From the NCBI GenBank assembly GCA_002428085.1, contig DJAA01000002.1, positions 22,656 to 47,855 of the forward strand: a stretch of 25,200 nt of DNA, given 5' to 3'. Below, piece by piece: positions 6,874-15,029 of the stretch (positions are counted from its first letter, which is position 1; the number at the start of each line of letters is the position of its first letter). The DNA is from Sulfurimonas sp. UBA6014. Its GTDB lineage: Bacteria; Campylobacterota; Campylobacteria; Campylobacterales; Sulfurimonadaceae. Position numbers and translations under genes: made by a program. The notes under the pieces were generated by a model. It did not search any database, was not told the DNA's origin, and worked only from the letters and a program-made list of their open reading frames with translations.

Positions 6874-8805
6874 TTATAAAGCTTTAGCGAGAATTCTATT
6901 TAATCTTTGGATAAAATCTTTTGTATCAGTCAACTCTTGAGCATTAAAAAGTTTTGCTTGATCAAGTAAGACGTGGGCTGCATCATTGATTAAATTGACA
7001 TCTGAAGACTCTTTGAGTTTCTTAATAAGCTCATGATTGGGATTTAACATCAAAATCGGTGCAGGCTCTGGCATATTGCCCCCTTGCCCCATTTGCTTCA
7101 TCATTTGTGCCATCATGTATGAAGGATCCTCTTTATCAATTTTTATAGCAACAGCAGATTCAGTCAAATCAGAGGTAGTTATAACAGATTTAACGTCTTC
7201 TCCTAGGGCATTTTCAAACTCTTTTATCAACCCTTCATACGATTTTGCCACTTCCTCTTGCGCTTGTTTCTCCTCTTGTGTTTCTTCAAATTTAGCATCA
7301 TGAACTGAAACTAATTTATACTCTTTATACTCGGTAACCATCGGGAAGATAATCGTATCTACTTCTTCATTAAGGACTAAGACATCAATATTTTTCGCCT
7401 TAAATCTCTCTAATGCGGGAGAATTTTTCAACATATCTAAAGAAAGTTTACCCGTGATGTAATAAATCTCTTTTTTCTGACCCAAGTCACCCTCTCTGGC
7501 TTCGCCATTCATCTTCTCAGCATCCAAATTTTTTACAAAATCTTCAATCATGACACTCTCTTGGGAGTTAAGAGTATGAAATTTCATAAGCTCTAAAATC
7601 TTCTCACGATTGTCATAATCGTTATAGAGTCCCTCTTTCAAAACATTGCCGAACTCTTTATAAAATGCATTGTATTTTTCAGTATCGTTTTTAGCCATTT
7701 TTGCAAGCTCTGAGAGCACTTTTTTGACAGACGATTTTTTGATTTTATGCATCACTGCATTGGATTGTAAAATCTCACGAGACACATTGAGAGGTAAATC
7801 TTTTGAATCAATCACCCCACGTAAAAATCTCAAATAGGTTGGCATAAGCTCTTTTTCATCATCAGTGATGAAAACACGATTAATGTAGAGTTTTATCCCT
7901 GTTTGGTAGTCAACTCGAAACAAGTCCATTGGAGCACGTGAAGGGATATAAAAAAGTGTTGTATATTCTATCGCGCCTTCGGCTTTATGGTGCATCCAAG
8001 CCAATGGCTCCTCAGAAGAGTGTGCAATTGAGCTGTAAAAATCTTTGTACTCTTCATCCGTGATTTCTGATTTTGAGATAGTCCAAAGTGCATTTGCACG
8101 ATTTATTTGTTTGTTTTCTATATCTGTTCTTGATGGTTCAATCTCTTTGCCATCATCATCTTTCTCTGCAGGAACAAATTTATCTTTGTCCATAAAAATA
8201 GCAAATGGGATGTGATTTGAATATTTTTTTACTACAGATTCGATTCGGTAAGTCTCTAAAAATTCCGACTCCTCCTCTTTAAGATGCATCACGATTGTTG
8301 TTCCGTGACTCTCTTGCGTAGTATTTTCAATAGCAAACTCGCCATCGCCTGAACTTGTCCATAAAAAAGCCTGCTCTTCACCCGCTTTTTTTGTTGTCAC
8401 TTCAACTTTGTCGGCAACCATAAAACAAGCGTAAAAACCAACACCAAACTGACCGATAAGGTTAGAATCTTTCTTTTGATCTCCTGTAAGGTTTTCCAAA
8501 AATGCTTTCGTACCCGACTTTGCGATAGTCCCAAGATTACTCATTAAATCTTCTTCGTTCATCCCTATACCAGAATCTTTGATGGTTAGAGTTTTTGCCT
8601 CTTTATTTATGGTGATATCTATACGAGGGACAAAAGAGACATCTTTATACTTCTCGTCTGTTAAAACCAACAAATTTAGTTTATCAAGTGCATCCGAAGC
8701 ATTTGATACGAGTTCTCGGATAAAAATCTCTTTATTTGAGTAGAGTGAATGAATCATTAAGTTTAATATTTGATTTGCTTCTGTTTGAAACTGATGTTTT
8801 GCCAT
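6874..8805 (-). CDS. htpG: Chaperone protein HtpG (Hsp90 family)
   Basis: ATP-dependent cytosolic chaperone, 643 residues, close to the E. coli length of about 624. The N-terminal GHKL ATPase shows FIRELVSNASDALDKL (catalytic glutamate E31), DSGIGM (77-82) and a glycine-rich lid GQFGVGFYACFMVADKV. A middle domain follows, with FYIPSRAPMDLF and the arginine-containing NVSREILQ segment, and then a C-terminal dimerisation domain. In frame the reading extends 23 codons upstream, but the ATG at 8805 matches the family start (MAKHQFQTEA) and has AAGGA 8-9 bases before it. It has its own promoter and a strong terminator, so it looks monocistronic. Confidence 0.97.
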   Translation of the reverse strand: MAKHQFQTEANQILNLMIHSLYSNKEIFIRELVSNASDALDKLNLLVLTDEKYKDVSFVPRIDITINKEAKTLTIKDSGIGMNEEDLMSNLGTIAKSGTKAFLENLTGDQKKDSNLIGQFGVGFYACFMVADKVEVTTKKAGEEQAFLWTSSGDGEFAIENTTQESHGTTIVMHLKEEESEFLETYRIESVVKKYSNHIPFAIFMDKDKFVPAEKDDDGKEIEPSRTDIENKQINRANALWTISKSEITDEEYKDFYSSIAHSSEEPLAWMHHKAEGAIEYTTLFYIPSRAPMDLFRVDYQTGIKLYINRVFITDDEKELMPTYLRFLRGVIDSKDLPLNVSREILQSNAVMHKIKKSSVKKVLSELAKMAKNDTEKYNAFYKEFGNVLKEGLYNDYDNREKILELMKFHTLNSQESVMIEDFVKNLDAEKMNGEAREGDLGQKKEIYYITGKLSLDMLKNSPALERFKAKNIDVLVLNEEVDTIIFPMVTEYKEYKLVSVHDAKFEETQEEKQAQEEVAKSYEGLIKEFENALGEDVKSVITTSDLTESAVAIKIDKEDPSYMMAQMMKQMGQGGNMPEPAPILMLNPNHELIKKLKESSDVNLINDAAHVLLDQAKLFNAQELTDTKDFIQRLNRILAKAL

Positions 8806-8835
8806 GTCTATTTTCCTTTTAAAAAAATTTATAAA

Positions 8836-8864
8836 AGTATAGCAAAAAAGATTAATAGTTGCAA
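8836..8864 (-). promoter_or_regulatory. Sigma-70-like promoter of htpG
   Basis: On the minus strand the -35 TTGCAA (8859-8864) and -10 TATACT (8836-8841) are separated by 17 bases. This is the best -35/-10 pair in the window. It lies about 30 bases before the htpG ATG. No CIRCE-type inverted repeat is visible, so HrcA control is not supported. Confidence 0.6.
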
Positions 8865-8880
8865 ATAATATCAAGTTATA

Positions 8881-8897
8881 TTAGTCTACAAGACTAA
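8881..8897. repeat. Short perfect inverted repeat between htpG and the gene at 8944
   Basis: TTAGTC (8881-8886) and GACTAA (8892-8897) are reverse complements separated by TACAA. The site lies 17 bases upstream of the htpG -35 and about 35 bases upstream of the -10 of the diverging gene, a position that would suit an operator for either. The function is unknown. Confidence 0.35.
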
Positions 8898-8931
8898 AGT
8901 ATATTGAGTTTATTTAACTCTTATTTTTAGC

Positions 8932-8937
8932 TATAAT
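8932..8937 (+). promoter_or_regulatory. -10 box that predicts a leaderless mRNA
   Basis: A perfect TATAAT ends 6 bases before the ATG at 8944, with TTGTATC-like sequence between and no ribosome binding site. Transcription normally starts about 7 bases after the -10, which would be the A of the start codon. Confidence 0.5.
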
Positions 8938-8943
8938 TGTATC

Positions 8944-9255
8944 ATGCCAAACAATATCATCCATTTTATAGAACCTACTCCAAAATTACACTCTGCTAAG
9001 TGTAGATTTTTTTCTTTTCTTCTAAGAATTTTTTTACAATTTACAACTTTTACAGTAGCTTTAATAACTTGGTTTTTTTATGATTATTTTATTGCAATCG
9101 CACTCTTTATTTTAACTTTTATCATCATGGGCATTATTCGCTCAAAGCTCACAAACAGTGTCATTCCGCCAACGCAACGAGAATATCAATATAACGACCA
9201 AGGGATAGCAGACTGGTATGTTGCCAAAGAGATATGTTTTGATGAAGTTGAATAA
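8944..9255 (+). CDS. Small membrane protein of unknown function
   Basis: 103 residues; family not recognised. A basic, cysteine-containing N-terminal part (about 1-25) precedes two hydrophobic segments close together (about 23-45 and 47-66, rich in F, I and L). A polar C-terminal tail of about 35 residues includes REYQYNDQGIADWYVAKE. The topology suggests a hairpin in the inner membrane with both ends in the cytoplasm. No ribosome site precedes the ATG, and the -10 box is only 6 bases upstream, so translation may begin on a leaderless transcript. It diverges from htpG and is followed 78 bases later by the ABC-F gene. Confidence 0.6.
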   Translation: MPNNIIHFIEPTPKLHSAKCRFFSFLLRIFLQFTTFTVALITWFFYDYFIAIALFILTFIIMGIIRSKLTNSVIPPTQREYQYNDQGIADWYVAKEICFDEVE

Positions 9256-9333
9256 ATCAGCACCTCTTAACTGTATACTTGATATGATTTTACTCAATTT
9301 ATAGCCCCAAACTTAGGGAGTTTCTAAAACTAC

Positions 9334-11274
9334 ATGGCACTCATAGACTTACAAAACATCTCCAAACATTATTCAGCACAAAAAATTCTCGTAGAGATTA
9401 ATTTTCATATTGACGAAGGGGAACGTATTGTCATTATTGGCAAAAATGGGAGCGGAAAATCTACTCTTATGAAAATCATAAGTGGAACTCTCGAACAAGA
9501 TAGTGGAGAGAGAATTTCTAAAAACGATTTAGAAATCAAAATGCTTGACCAAAAACCAAATTTTAAAGAGGGTCATACCGTACGTCAAGCGGTTGAAGCT
9601 GGACTTGATGAATTAACTATCGCAAAAAATAGATTTAACGAGCTCTCACTCCTTTTAGTGGAGGATTTTGAAAATAAAAATTTGATGGATGAACATGAAA
9701 AACTCTCTCGCTATCTAGAACATCATAATGCATGGAACTTAGACGACAAGATAGAGAGAATCATCCAACATTTTGATTTAAAACAGTATGAACAAAAACC
9801 TATAGAACTCCTTAGCGGAGGAGAACAGCGTCGTGTTGCACTTGCCGCTTTACTTTTACAAAAACCTGACATTTTACTCCTAGATGAGCCAACAAATCAT
9901 CTTGATGTTTATATGGTCGAGTTTTTAGAAGAGCTTATATTAAAAGAGAAATTCACCCTTGTTTTCATCTCTCATGATAGGTATTTTATAGATAGAATTG
10001 CCACAAAGTCCATAGAAGTGCAAGACTGCGCACTCAGAGAATACAGCGGTGGATATAGTAATTATTTAACGCAAAAAGAGGAGTGGATGCGAACGTTGCA
10101 AAAACAGCATGACAATCTACTTGATATTTTAAAGAGAGAAAATGAGTGGTTTGCCAGAGGTGTCAGAGCAAGACTCAAAAGAAATGAAGGTCGTAAAGAA
10201 CGGCTCATGAGCATTCGAGAAGATGCAAAACATAACCCTGCAAAAATCAGACAAATGTCCTTAGAACTTGAGCGTGAAGCGAAACATTTCAACCGTGACA
10301 AAAGTGTAAACAAGCAAAAAATGTTGTTCGAAGTGGAAGATTTAACTCTTACTCTGGGCAACAAAGAGCTTTTAAAAAATTTCACGACCCGCATACTTCA
10401 AAAAGACGTTATTGCCATCGTTGGACCAAACGGAAGTGGAAAATCAACACTTTTGAGAGCCTTGCTCGGACGGCTTGAACCAACAAGCGGAAAAATAAAA
10501 CAAGGCGATTTTAAAATAGGCTACTTCGACCAACACCGCGAAATGCTAAATGACCACCTAAACCTTATGGAGACTTTTTGCCCTCATGGCGGGGATAGAG
10601 TCAATGTTCGCGGCAAAGATATGCACGTATACGGCTACCTTAAGAACTTTTTATTTCCAAGAGAATTTTTAGATAAAAAAGTTGGTGTTCTAAGCGGCGG
10701 AGAAAAAAACCGTATTGCTCTTGCTCTGCTTTTTACAAAAGATGTTGACATTCTCATCCTTGATGAGCCGACAAATGACTTAGATATTCCCACTATCAAC
10801 ATTTTAGAAGAACAACTTACTAACTTTTCAGGTGCAGTTATCATCGTAAGTCATGACAGATATTTTGTAGATAAAATTGCAAAAAAACTTTTTATATTTA
10901 AAAAAGATAAACATATAGAAGAGTCTTACAAACAGTATTCTGAGTACTTAGAGCTTGAAAAAGAGCTCGAAGAACTTGCTCAAATGCAAGCAAACGCAAT
11001 TGAAAAAAAACCAAAAACTCTCCAATTTGAAAAAGAAAAGACGTTAAAACTTACCTTCAAAGAAAAAATTGCCCTAGAAAAATTGCCCTTAGAAATTGAA
11101 GAAATCGAAGTGCTCATGGAGCAAAAAAACAAGTGTCTAGCAGACCCAAAATGTTATGAAAAAATAGGCGTAACAGCCTTAGCAAAAGAGCTCGAAGCGT
11201 TAGAAAAAAGGTATGAGCAAAAAGTAGAAGAACTTTTAGAGATTCAAGAGAAGGAAGAACTGCTCAATAGTTAG
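9334..11274 (+). CDS. uup: ABC-F ATPase, Uup type
   Basis: Soluble ABC-F protein with two ATPase domains and no membrane segments, 646 residues. First cassette: Walker A GKNGSGKST (36-44), signature LSGGEQRR (160-167), Walker B ILLLDEPTNHLD. Second cassette: GPNGSGKST (364-372), LSGGEKNR (453-460), ILILDEPTNDLD. The linker motif WFARGVRARLKRNEGR, the insert in domain two (CPHGGDRVNVRGKDMHV), and the C-terminal coiled coil rich in E and K (about 530-646) match Uup rather than EttA. Family members act on ribosomes, and E. coli Uup is also tied to precise transposon excision and DNA binding through the coiled coil. AGGGAG lies upstream, but about 14 bases from the ATG. Assignment to Uup is by motif and layout. 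Confidence 0.85.
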   Translation: MALIDLQNISKHYSAQKILVEINFHIDEGERIVIIGKNGSGKSTLMKIISGTLEQDSGERISKNDLEIKMLDQKPNFKEGHTVRQAVEAGLDELTIAKNRFNELSLLLVEDFENKNLMDEHEKLSRYLEHHNAWNLDDKIERIIQHFDLKQYEQKPIELLSGGEQRRVALAALLLQKPDILLLDEPTNHLDVYMVEFLEELILKEKFTLVFISHDRYFIDRIATKSIEVQDCALREYSGGYSNYLTQKEEWMRTLQKQHDNLLDILKRENEWFARGVRARLKRNEGRKERLMSIREDAKHNPAKIRQMSLELEREAKHFNRDKSVNKQKMLFEVEDLTLTLGNKELLKNFTTRILQKDVIAIVGPNGSGKSTLLRALLGRLEPTSGKIKQGDFKIGYFDQHREMLNDHLNLMETFCPHGGDRVNVRGKDMHVYGYLKNFLFPREFLDKKVGVLSGGEKNRIALALLFTKDVDILILDEPTNDLDIPTINILEEQLTNFSGAVIIVSHDRYFVDKIAKKLFIFKKDKHIEESYKQYSEYLELEKELEELAQMQANAIEKKPKTLQFEKEKTLKLTFKEKIALEKLPLEIEEIEVLMEQKNKCLADPKCYEKIGVTALAKELEALEKRYEQKVEELLEIQEKEELLNS

Positions 11275-11290
11275 TAGCGTAACTTGAAAT

Positions 11291-11408
11291 GTACGGCTTT
11301 AATGACGAAGTAGTACGACTAAAGTCGTCCTTCCAAAGAGCGCTTTTAACGACCTGAAAACCTCTTTTGGAAGTGTAGCTTCAGCCTCACAATGAGGCTT
11401 TCATGACA
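11291..11408. repeat. Long imperfect inverted repeat between convergent genes
   Basis: CTTCCAAAGAG (11330-11340) pairs with CTCTTTTGGAAG (11362-11373), apart from one extra T. Outside that core, GACTAAAGTCGTC pairs imperfectly with GTGTAGCTTCAGCC. Each side also holds its own hairpin: ACGAC/GTCGT (11315-11319, 11324-11328) and GCCTCA/TGAGGC (11384-11389, 11393-11398). It fills most of the 169-base gap between uup and the DAHP synthase gene. It looks like a REP/MITE-type dispersed element and may act as a two-way terminator. No open reading frame is present. Confidence 0.6.
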
Positions 11409-11443
11409 ATAAAGCATGACTTCTGTGGTTATAAGAAGATACT

Positions 11444-12790
11444 TTACTTTTGAGCGTCTTTTAGACTATCTGCAATTAAAAATGCCAATTCTAAAGCTTG
11501 ATCTGCATTTAATCTAGGGTCACAATGTGTATGGTAACGAGAAGATAAATCTGCCTCAGTCACGGTAAATGAACCGCCGATGCACTCTGTTACATTTTTG
11601 CCCGTCATCTCTAAATGGACACCGCCAGCAAAAGTTCCCTCAGCTTTATGCACTTGGAAAAATTCTTTCATCTCACTCAAAATCGCATCAACTGGGCGTG
11701 TTTTATAACCACTAGATGTGATTGTGTTGCCATGCATAGGGTCACAACTCCAAACTACTTTGAGACCCTCTCTCTCTACCGCTTTTATAAGAGCAGGAAG
11801 TCCATCTCCAACTTTTCCCGCACCCATTCTTACGATAACATTTAAGCGGCCTGCTTCATTTTTAGGGTTGATAATATTTGCAAGTTTGATCAAATCTTCA
11901 GGGTTCATAGACGGTCCTGCTTTTAAGCCGATTGGGTTATGAACACCTCGTAAAAACTCCACATGCGCACTATCAAGCTGACGCGTTCTATCACCAATCC
12001 ACAACATGTGCGCAGATGTATCAAACCAATCACCCGTCAGTGAATCTTTTCTCACAAAAGCCTCTTCATATGGAAGTAAAAGTGCCTCATGAGAGGTATA
12101 AAAGTCTGTTTCTCTCAGAGTTTGATACGATTTTGATGTAATTCCGCAAGCTTCCATAAATTTTAAAGATTTAGCAATCTCTTCTGCTAAATCTTCAAAT
12201 TTTTGGTTGATTTCACTCTTGTGTGCAAAATCTAAAGTCCACTTATGGATTTGATTTAAGTCTGCTAAACCACCCGAAGCAAAAGCACGAAGCAAGTTTA
12301 ATGTTGCCGCAGATTGGTTGTAGGCTTTAATCATTCTTTTTGGGTCTGGAATACGCGCTTGAGGAGTAAAATCTACCCCATTGATAATATCCCCACGATA
12401 AGAATCTAAAGTGACACCATTTTTTGTCTCTGTATCACCTGAGCGTGGCTTGGCAAATTGACCGCCTACGCGACCCACTTTTATGACAGGAAGTCCCCCT
12501 GCATAGGTCAAAACTACTGCCATTTGCAGTATTGCTTTGAATGTATCACGAATACTCGTTGCATGAAATTCACTAAAACTCTCAGCACAATCGCCACCTT
12601 GAAGTAAAAACGCTTTGCCTTCAACGACATTTGCAAGTTGACTTTTAAGAGAGCGTGCTTCACCTGCAAAAACAAGTGGCGGATACTCTTTTAATTCAGC
12701 TAAAACGGTGCTTAATTCTTCTTGATTAGGGTAAGTTGGTTGTTGTAATATTGGTTTTTCTCGCCAACTAGATGGAGTCCAAATACTCAT
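11444..12790 (-). CDS. aroG: Class II 3-deoxy-7-phosphoheptulonate (DAHP) synthase
   Basis: Condenses phosphoenolpyruvate and erythrose 4-phosphate to DAHP, the first step of the shikimate pathway, in the cytoplasm. 448 residues, the usual length for the plant-like class II family. Diagnostic motifs are LLQGGDCAESF (62-72), with the metal-binding cysteine C68, and KVGRVGGQFAKPRS (104-117), which binds phosphoenolpyruvate. The later metal ligands are visible as the H in SCDPMHGNT, the E in HLEMTG and the D in HCDPRLN. No fused chorismate mutase domain is present. The ATG has AAGG 7 bases upstream. It stands alone on the minus strand, divergent from the diguanylate cyclase gene. The symbol varies between genomes (aroG/aroF/aroA-II). 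How it is feedback-controlled cannot be seen. Confidence 0.95.
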   Translation of the reverse strand: MSIWTPSSWREKPILQQPTYPNQEELSTVLAELKEYPPLVFAGEARSLKSQLANVVEGKAFLLQGGDCAESFSEFHATSIRDTFKAILQMAVVLTYAGGLPVIKVGRVGGQFAKPRSGDTETKNGVTLDSYRGDIINGVDFTPQARIPDPKRMIKAYNQSAATLNLLRAFASGGLADLNQIHKWTLDFAHKSEINQKFEDLAEEIAKSLKFMEACGITSKSYQTLRETDFYTSHEALLLPYEEAFVRKDSLTGDWFDTSAHMLWIGDRTRQLDSAHVEFLRGVHNPIGLKAGPSMNPEDLIKLANIINPKNEAGRLNVIVRMGAGKVGDGLPALIKAVEREGLKVVWSCDPMHGNTITSSGYKTRPVDAILSEMKEFFQVHKAEGTFAGGVHLEMTGKNVTECIGGSFTVTEADLSSRYHTHCDPRLNADQALELAFLIADSLKDAQK

Positions 12791-12937
12791 AATGAAACCT
12801 TATTTTATATATTTTTTGGAATTTTATCTTAAAATACTTAAATTCGCTCTGACAACTCAAAAAAACAGAATTACTCGCAAAAGTTTTATTTATGCTTTAG
12901 CAAGTATAATATCAAATGCATGGTTAGTTGTATCTGG

Positions 12938-12943
12938 TATAAT
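12938..12943 (+). promoter_or_regulatory. Extended -10 promoter of the dgc-cvpA-fur-lysS run
   Basis: TGGTATAAT (12935-12943) is an extended -10, 30 bases before the ATG at 12973. A second TATAAT lies at 12905-12910 and may be an additional start. No convincing -35 accompanies either. These are the only clear promoters before a run of nine tightly spaced genes. The rest of 12791-12972 holds only A/T-rich sequence in which I see no repeat. Confidence 0.5.
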
Positions 12944-12972
12944 TACGCAATATTTTACAAGGGGCTTATTTG

Positions 12973-13908
12973 ATGAACAAAGATGATTTAAAATCTCTTG
13001 TTAATGAAATTTACAAAAATTTACTCAATCATATTGATTTACAAAAAAATCCAACAAAAGCACAAGTGATAAGCTATCTACAAGAAGCTGCAAACGTTGT
13101 CTCAGATATTAATGGAATAGGTTTTATATCTTTAGAACAATCTAAACACGCCTTTGCAAATGGATACAAAGATATAGCCACAGAAGGAATCTTTTCTTAT
13201 CAAGAGACAAATGAAAGGTTTAAAGAGATCTCTTTCAAGCATGAAGCAACCATCAAAGAGACGAGAGATGTATGTGAAAATTCACAAATTAATTTAGACT
13301 CAATCACAAAAAAATTTGATGAAATTCAACAACATATGATTAGTGAAGTTCAAAATGCCAACTTGATTATTGCATCTCTTACAAAAAAAGTTGCGGAGCT
13401 AGAAAAAACATCCAATATTGACTCCTTAACTCAAGTGTACAACAGATACTCACTTGTAACTTACTTAGATGAGATTTGTTCTAAAAAAGAGATAAATTAC
13501 GAATTACATCTTTTGATGTTAGATTTAGATGATTTCAAAGCAATCAATGATACACACGGGCACTTAGCAGGTGATAAAATTTTAATTTTTATCTCAAATA
13601 TTTTGAGAAAAACACTCAGAGATGGCGATAAAATATTTCGTTATGGCGGGGAAGAATTTATCATTGTGTTAAATAGAATTGATGATGAAGAGTGTAAACA
13701 AATAACGCAGAGGATTCTAAAACTTGTGAATTCAAACAACCTTATATATAACGGACAGAGTTTACGGGTTACGGTAAGCATTGGTGCTACAAAATATTTA
13801 AAAAATGACACCCCAGATGATTTAATCTCACGAGCAGATAAAGCGTTGTACAAAGCCAAAGAAAATGGTAAAAATCAAGCACAGATGGACATGAACAATG
13901 GAATTTAA
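12973..13908 (+). CDS. Diguanylate cyclase (GGDEF domain)
   Basis: Makes cyclic di-GMP from two GTP. 311 residues with no membrane segment, so probably cytoplasmic. The N-terminal 145 residues are helical, with heptad-like stretches just before the catalytic domain (about 110-146), and have no recognised sensor fold. The GGDEF domain (about 148-307) has DLDDFKAINDTHGH for metal binding and the active motif GGEEF (225-229). The inhibitory RxxD site (R216-D219) sits the expected five residues upstream, so product inhibition is likely. No EAL domain. The ATG at 12973 is chosen over TTG at 12970 because AAGGGG lies 8 bases before it. The gene overlaps cvpA by 11 bases, which couples their translation. 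Confidence 0.9.
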   Translation: MNKDDLKSLVNEIYKNLLNHIDLQKNPTKAQVISYLQEAANVVSDINGIGFISLEQSKHAFANGYKDIATEGIFSYQETNERFKEISFKHEATIKETRDVCENSQINLDSITKKFDEIQQHMISEVQNANLIIASLTKKVAELEKTSNIDSLTQVYNRYSLVTYLDEICSKKEINYELHLLMLDLDDFKAINDTHGHLAGDKILIFISNILRKTLRDGDKIFRYGGEEFIIVLNRIDDEECKQITQRILKLVNSNNLIYNGQSLRVTVSIGATKYLKNDTPDDLISRADKALYKAKENGKNQAQMDMNNGI

Positions 13909-14530
13909 TTATTTTGATATTGGGGCTCTAAGTATCATCATTCTTTTAGGTTTAAAAGGGATAATCAACGGGTTCTTTAAAGAAATTTTCGGACTTATTG
14001 GGATTATAGGAGGTATTTTTATAGCTTCTCGCGTTGGGAGTACCGTGGGAAAATATATAAGCGACCTCATCTTTCATTTTGAAAATAGTGCCGCCATTAG
14101 TTTTACAGGATTTTTATTTACCCTAGGTCTGTTTTGGCTTTTAATGATTTTAATAGGTTTAACATTTAAAAAGTTAAGTGCATTCAGCGGATTAGGAGTA
14201 GTAGATAAAATCCTCGGTTTCGTTTTTGGTGCAAGTAAATTTTTTCTGATTGTAGCTGTTTTAGCCCATGCTGCTTATAACATAAAAATCATCCACTCTA
14301 GCCTAGAAAACTCTATGAAAACAAGCATCTTGTTTCCAATTTTAGTCTCTACTGGAGCTTATATCATGAAGCTTGATTCGGTCAATCTTTCCAATGCTGA
14401 CGCAAATGCCAGTATGGATGAGAGTGCAAAACAGATGCAAGAAAAAATAAATGAAACAATAGATAAATCTTCACTTGAGATAGTCAATGAAGCAAAACAA
14501 AAGATAAAAAGCCAAGCAGAGAGTCATTAG
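13898..14530 (+). CDS. cvpA: CvpA family membrane protein
   Basis: 210 residues. Four hydrophobic segments occupy about 8-30, 33-50, 68-90 and 100-125 (FDIGALSIIILLGLKGIINGFFKEIFGLIG at the start is typical of CvpA). A charged helical tail of about 60 residues (DESAKQMQEKINETIDKSS) follows. CvpA was named for colicin V production and is linked to envelope integrity and bile or deoxycholate resistance; its biochemical role is not settled. The ATG lies inside the 3' end of the diguanylate cyclase gene, and the stop is 4 bases before fur. The same cvpA-fur-lysS order is found in Campylobacter (from memory). Confidence 0.85.
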   Translation: MEFNYFDIGALSIIILLGLKGIINGFFKEIFGLIGIIGGIFIASRVGSTVGKYISDLIFHFENSAAISFTGFLFTLGLFWLLMILIGLTFKKLSAFSGLGVVDKILGFVFGASKFFLIVAVLAHAAYNIKIIHSSLENSMKTSILFPILVSTGAYIMKLDSVNLSNADANASMDESAKQMQEKINETIDKSSLEIVNEAKQKIKSQAESH

Positions 14531-14534
14531 AATT

Positions 14535-15014
14535 ATGTCAGAGATTTTAACTGATTTTAATGATAGAACTGTCCGATACGAGCAGCTTCTTTTTGATTTT
14601 AAAAATCTGCTCAAAAAAAATAATTTAAAATTTACAATTCAACGAGAAGTTATCTTGGAAACTTTATATAATTCCGATGAGCACTTAACTCCAGAATCGC
14701 TTCATCAGCTCCTCAAAGAGAAATATCCAAAACTCAAAACAGGAATAGCTACGATTTATAGAACTTTAGCGCTTTTAGAAGAATCTAATGTTGTAACTTC
14801 TCTCTCTTTTGGAGCACAAGGAAAAAAGTACGAGCTTGGTGCCAAAGAGCATCATGACCATATGATTTGCACTCAGTGTGGGGAGATAACAGAGTTTGTA
14901 GATGAACAAATCGAACATAGACAGCATGACATAACCAATAAACTTGGTTTTAAAATGGCTGACCACTCCATGCAAATCTATGGAATCTGCGCAAAGTGTC
15001 AAAAAAACAACTAA
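14535..15014 (+). CDS. fur: Ferric uptake regulator (Fur family)
   Basis: Iron-responsive DNA-binding repressor, 159 residues. A winged helix (about 25-95) contains the recognition region TGIATIYRTLALLEESNVV. The C-terminal dimer domain has HHDHMIC (106-112) and two zinc-type pairs, C112/C115 (CTQC) and C152/C155 (CAKC). The N-terminus is about 15 residues longer than E. coli Fur, as is common in Campylobacterota. The position between cvpA and lysS matches C. jejuni fur, which favours Fur over PerR or Zur. The gene has no visible promoter of its own: only 4 bases separate it from cvpA. It is therefore probably read from promoters before the diguanylate cyclase gene. I see no clear Fur box there. 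Confidence 0.9.
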   Translation: MSEILTDFNDRTVRYEQLLFDFKNLLKKNNLKFTIQREVILETLYNSDEHLTPESLHQLLKEKYPKLKTGIATIYRTLALLEESNVVTSLSFGAQGKKYELGAKEHHDHMICTQCGEITEFVDEQIEHRQHDITNKLGFKMADHSMQIYGICAKCQKNN

Positions 15015-15029
15015 ATAAAAGGAAAAATA

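Noticed and set aside
8806..8943. CIRCE or HrcA control of htpG
   Set aside because: The only inverted repeat here is TTAGTC/GACTAA with a 5-base gap, not the 9-base CIRCE arms with a 9-base gap.
10062..10394. 110-codon minus-strand frame inside uup
   Set aside because: It is antisense to the conserved linker of the ABC-F protein, with low-complexity serine-rich content and no ribosome site.
12792..12986. Plus-strand reading frame of 64 codons upstream of the diguanylate cyclase gene
   Set aside because: It has no ribosome site, spans the two -10 boxes of the next gene, runs past that gene's start, and encodes a chance A/T-rich hydrophobic sequence.
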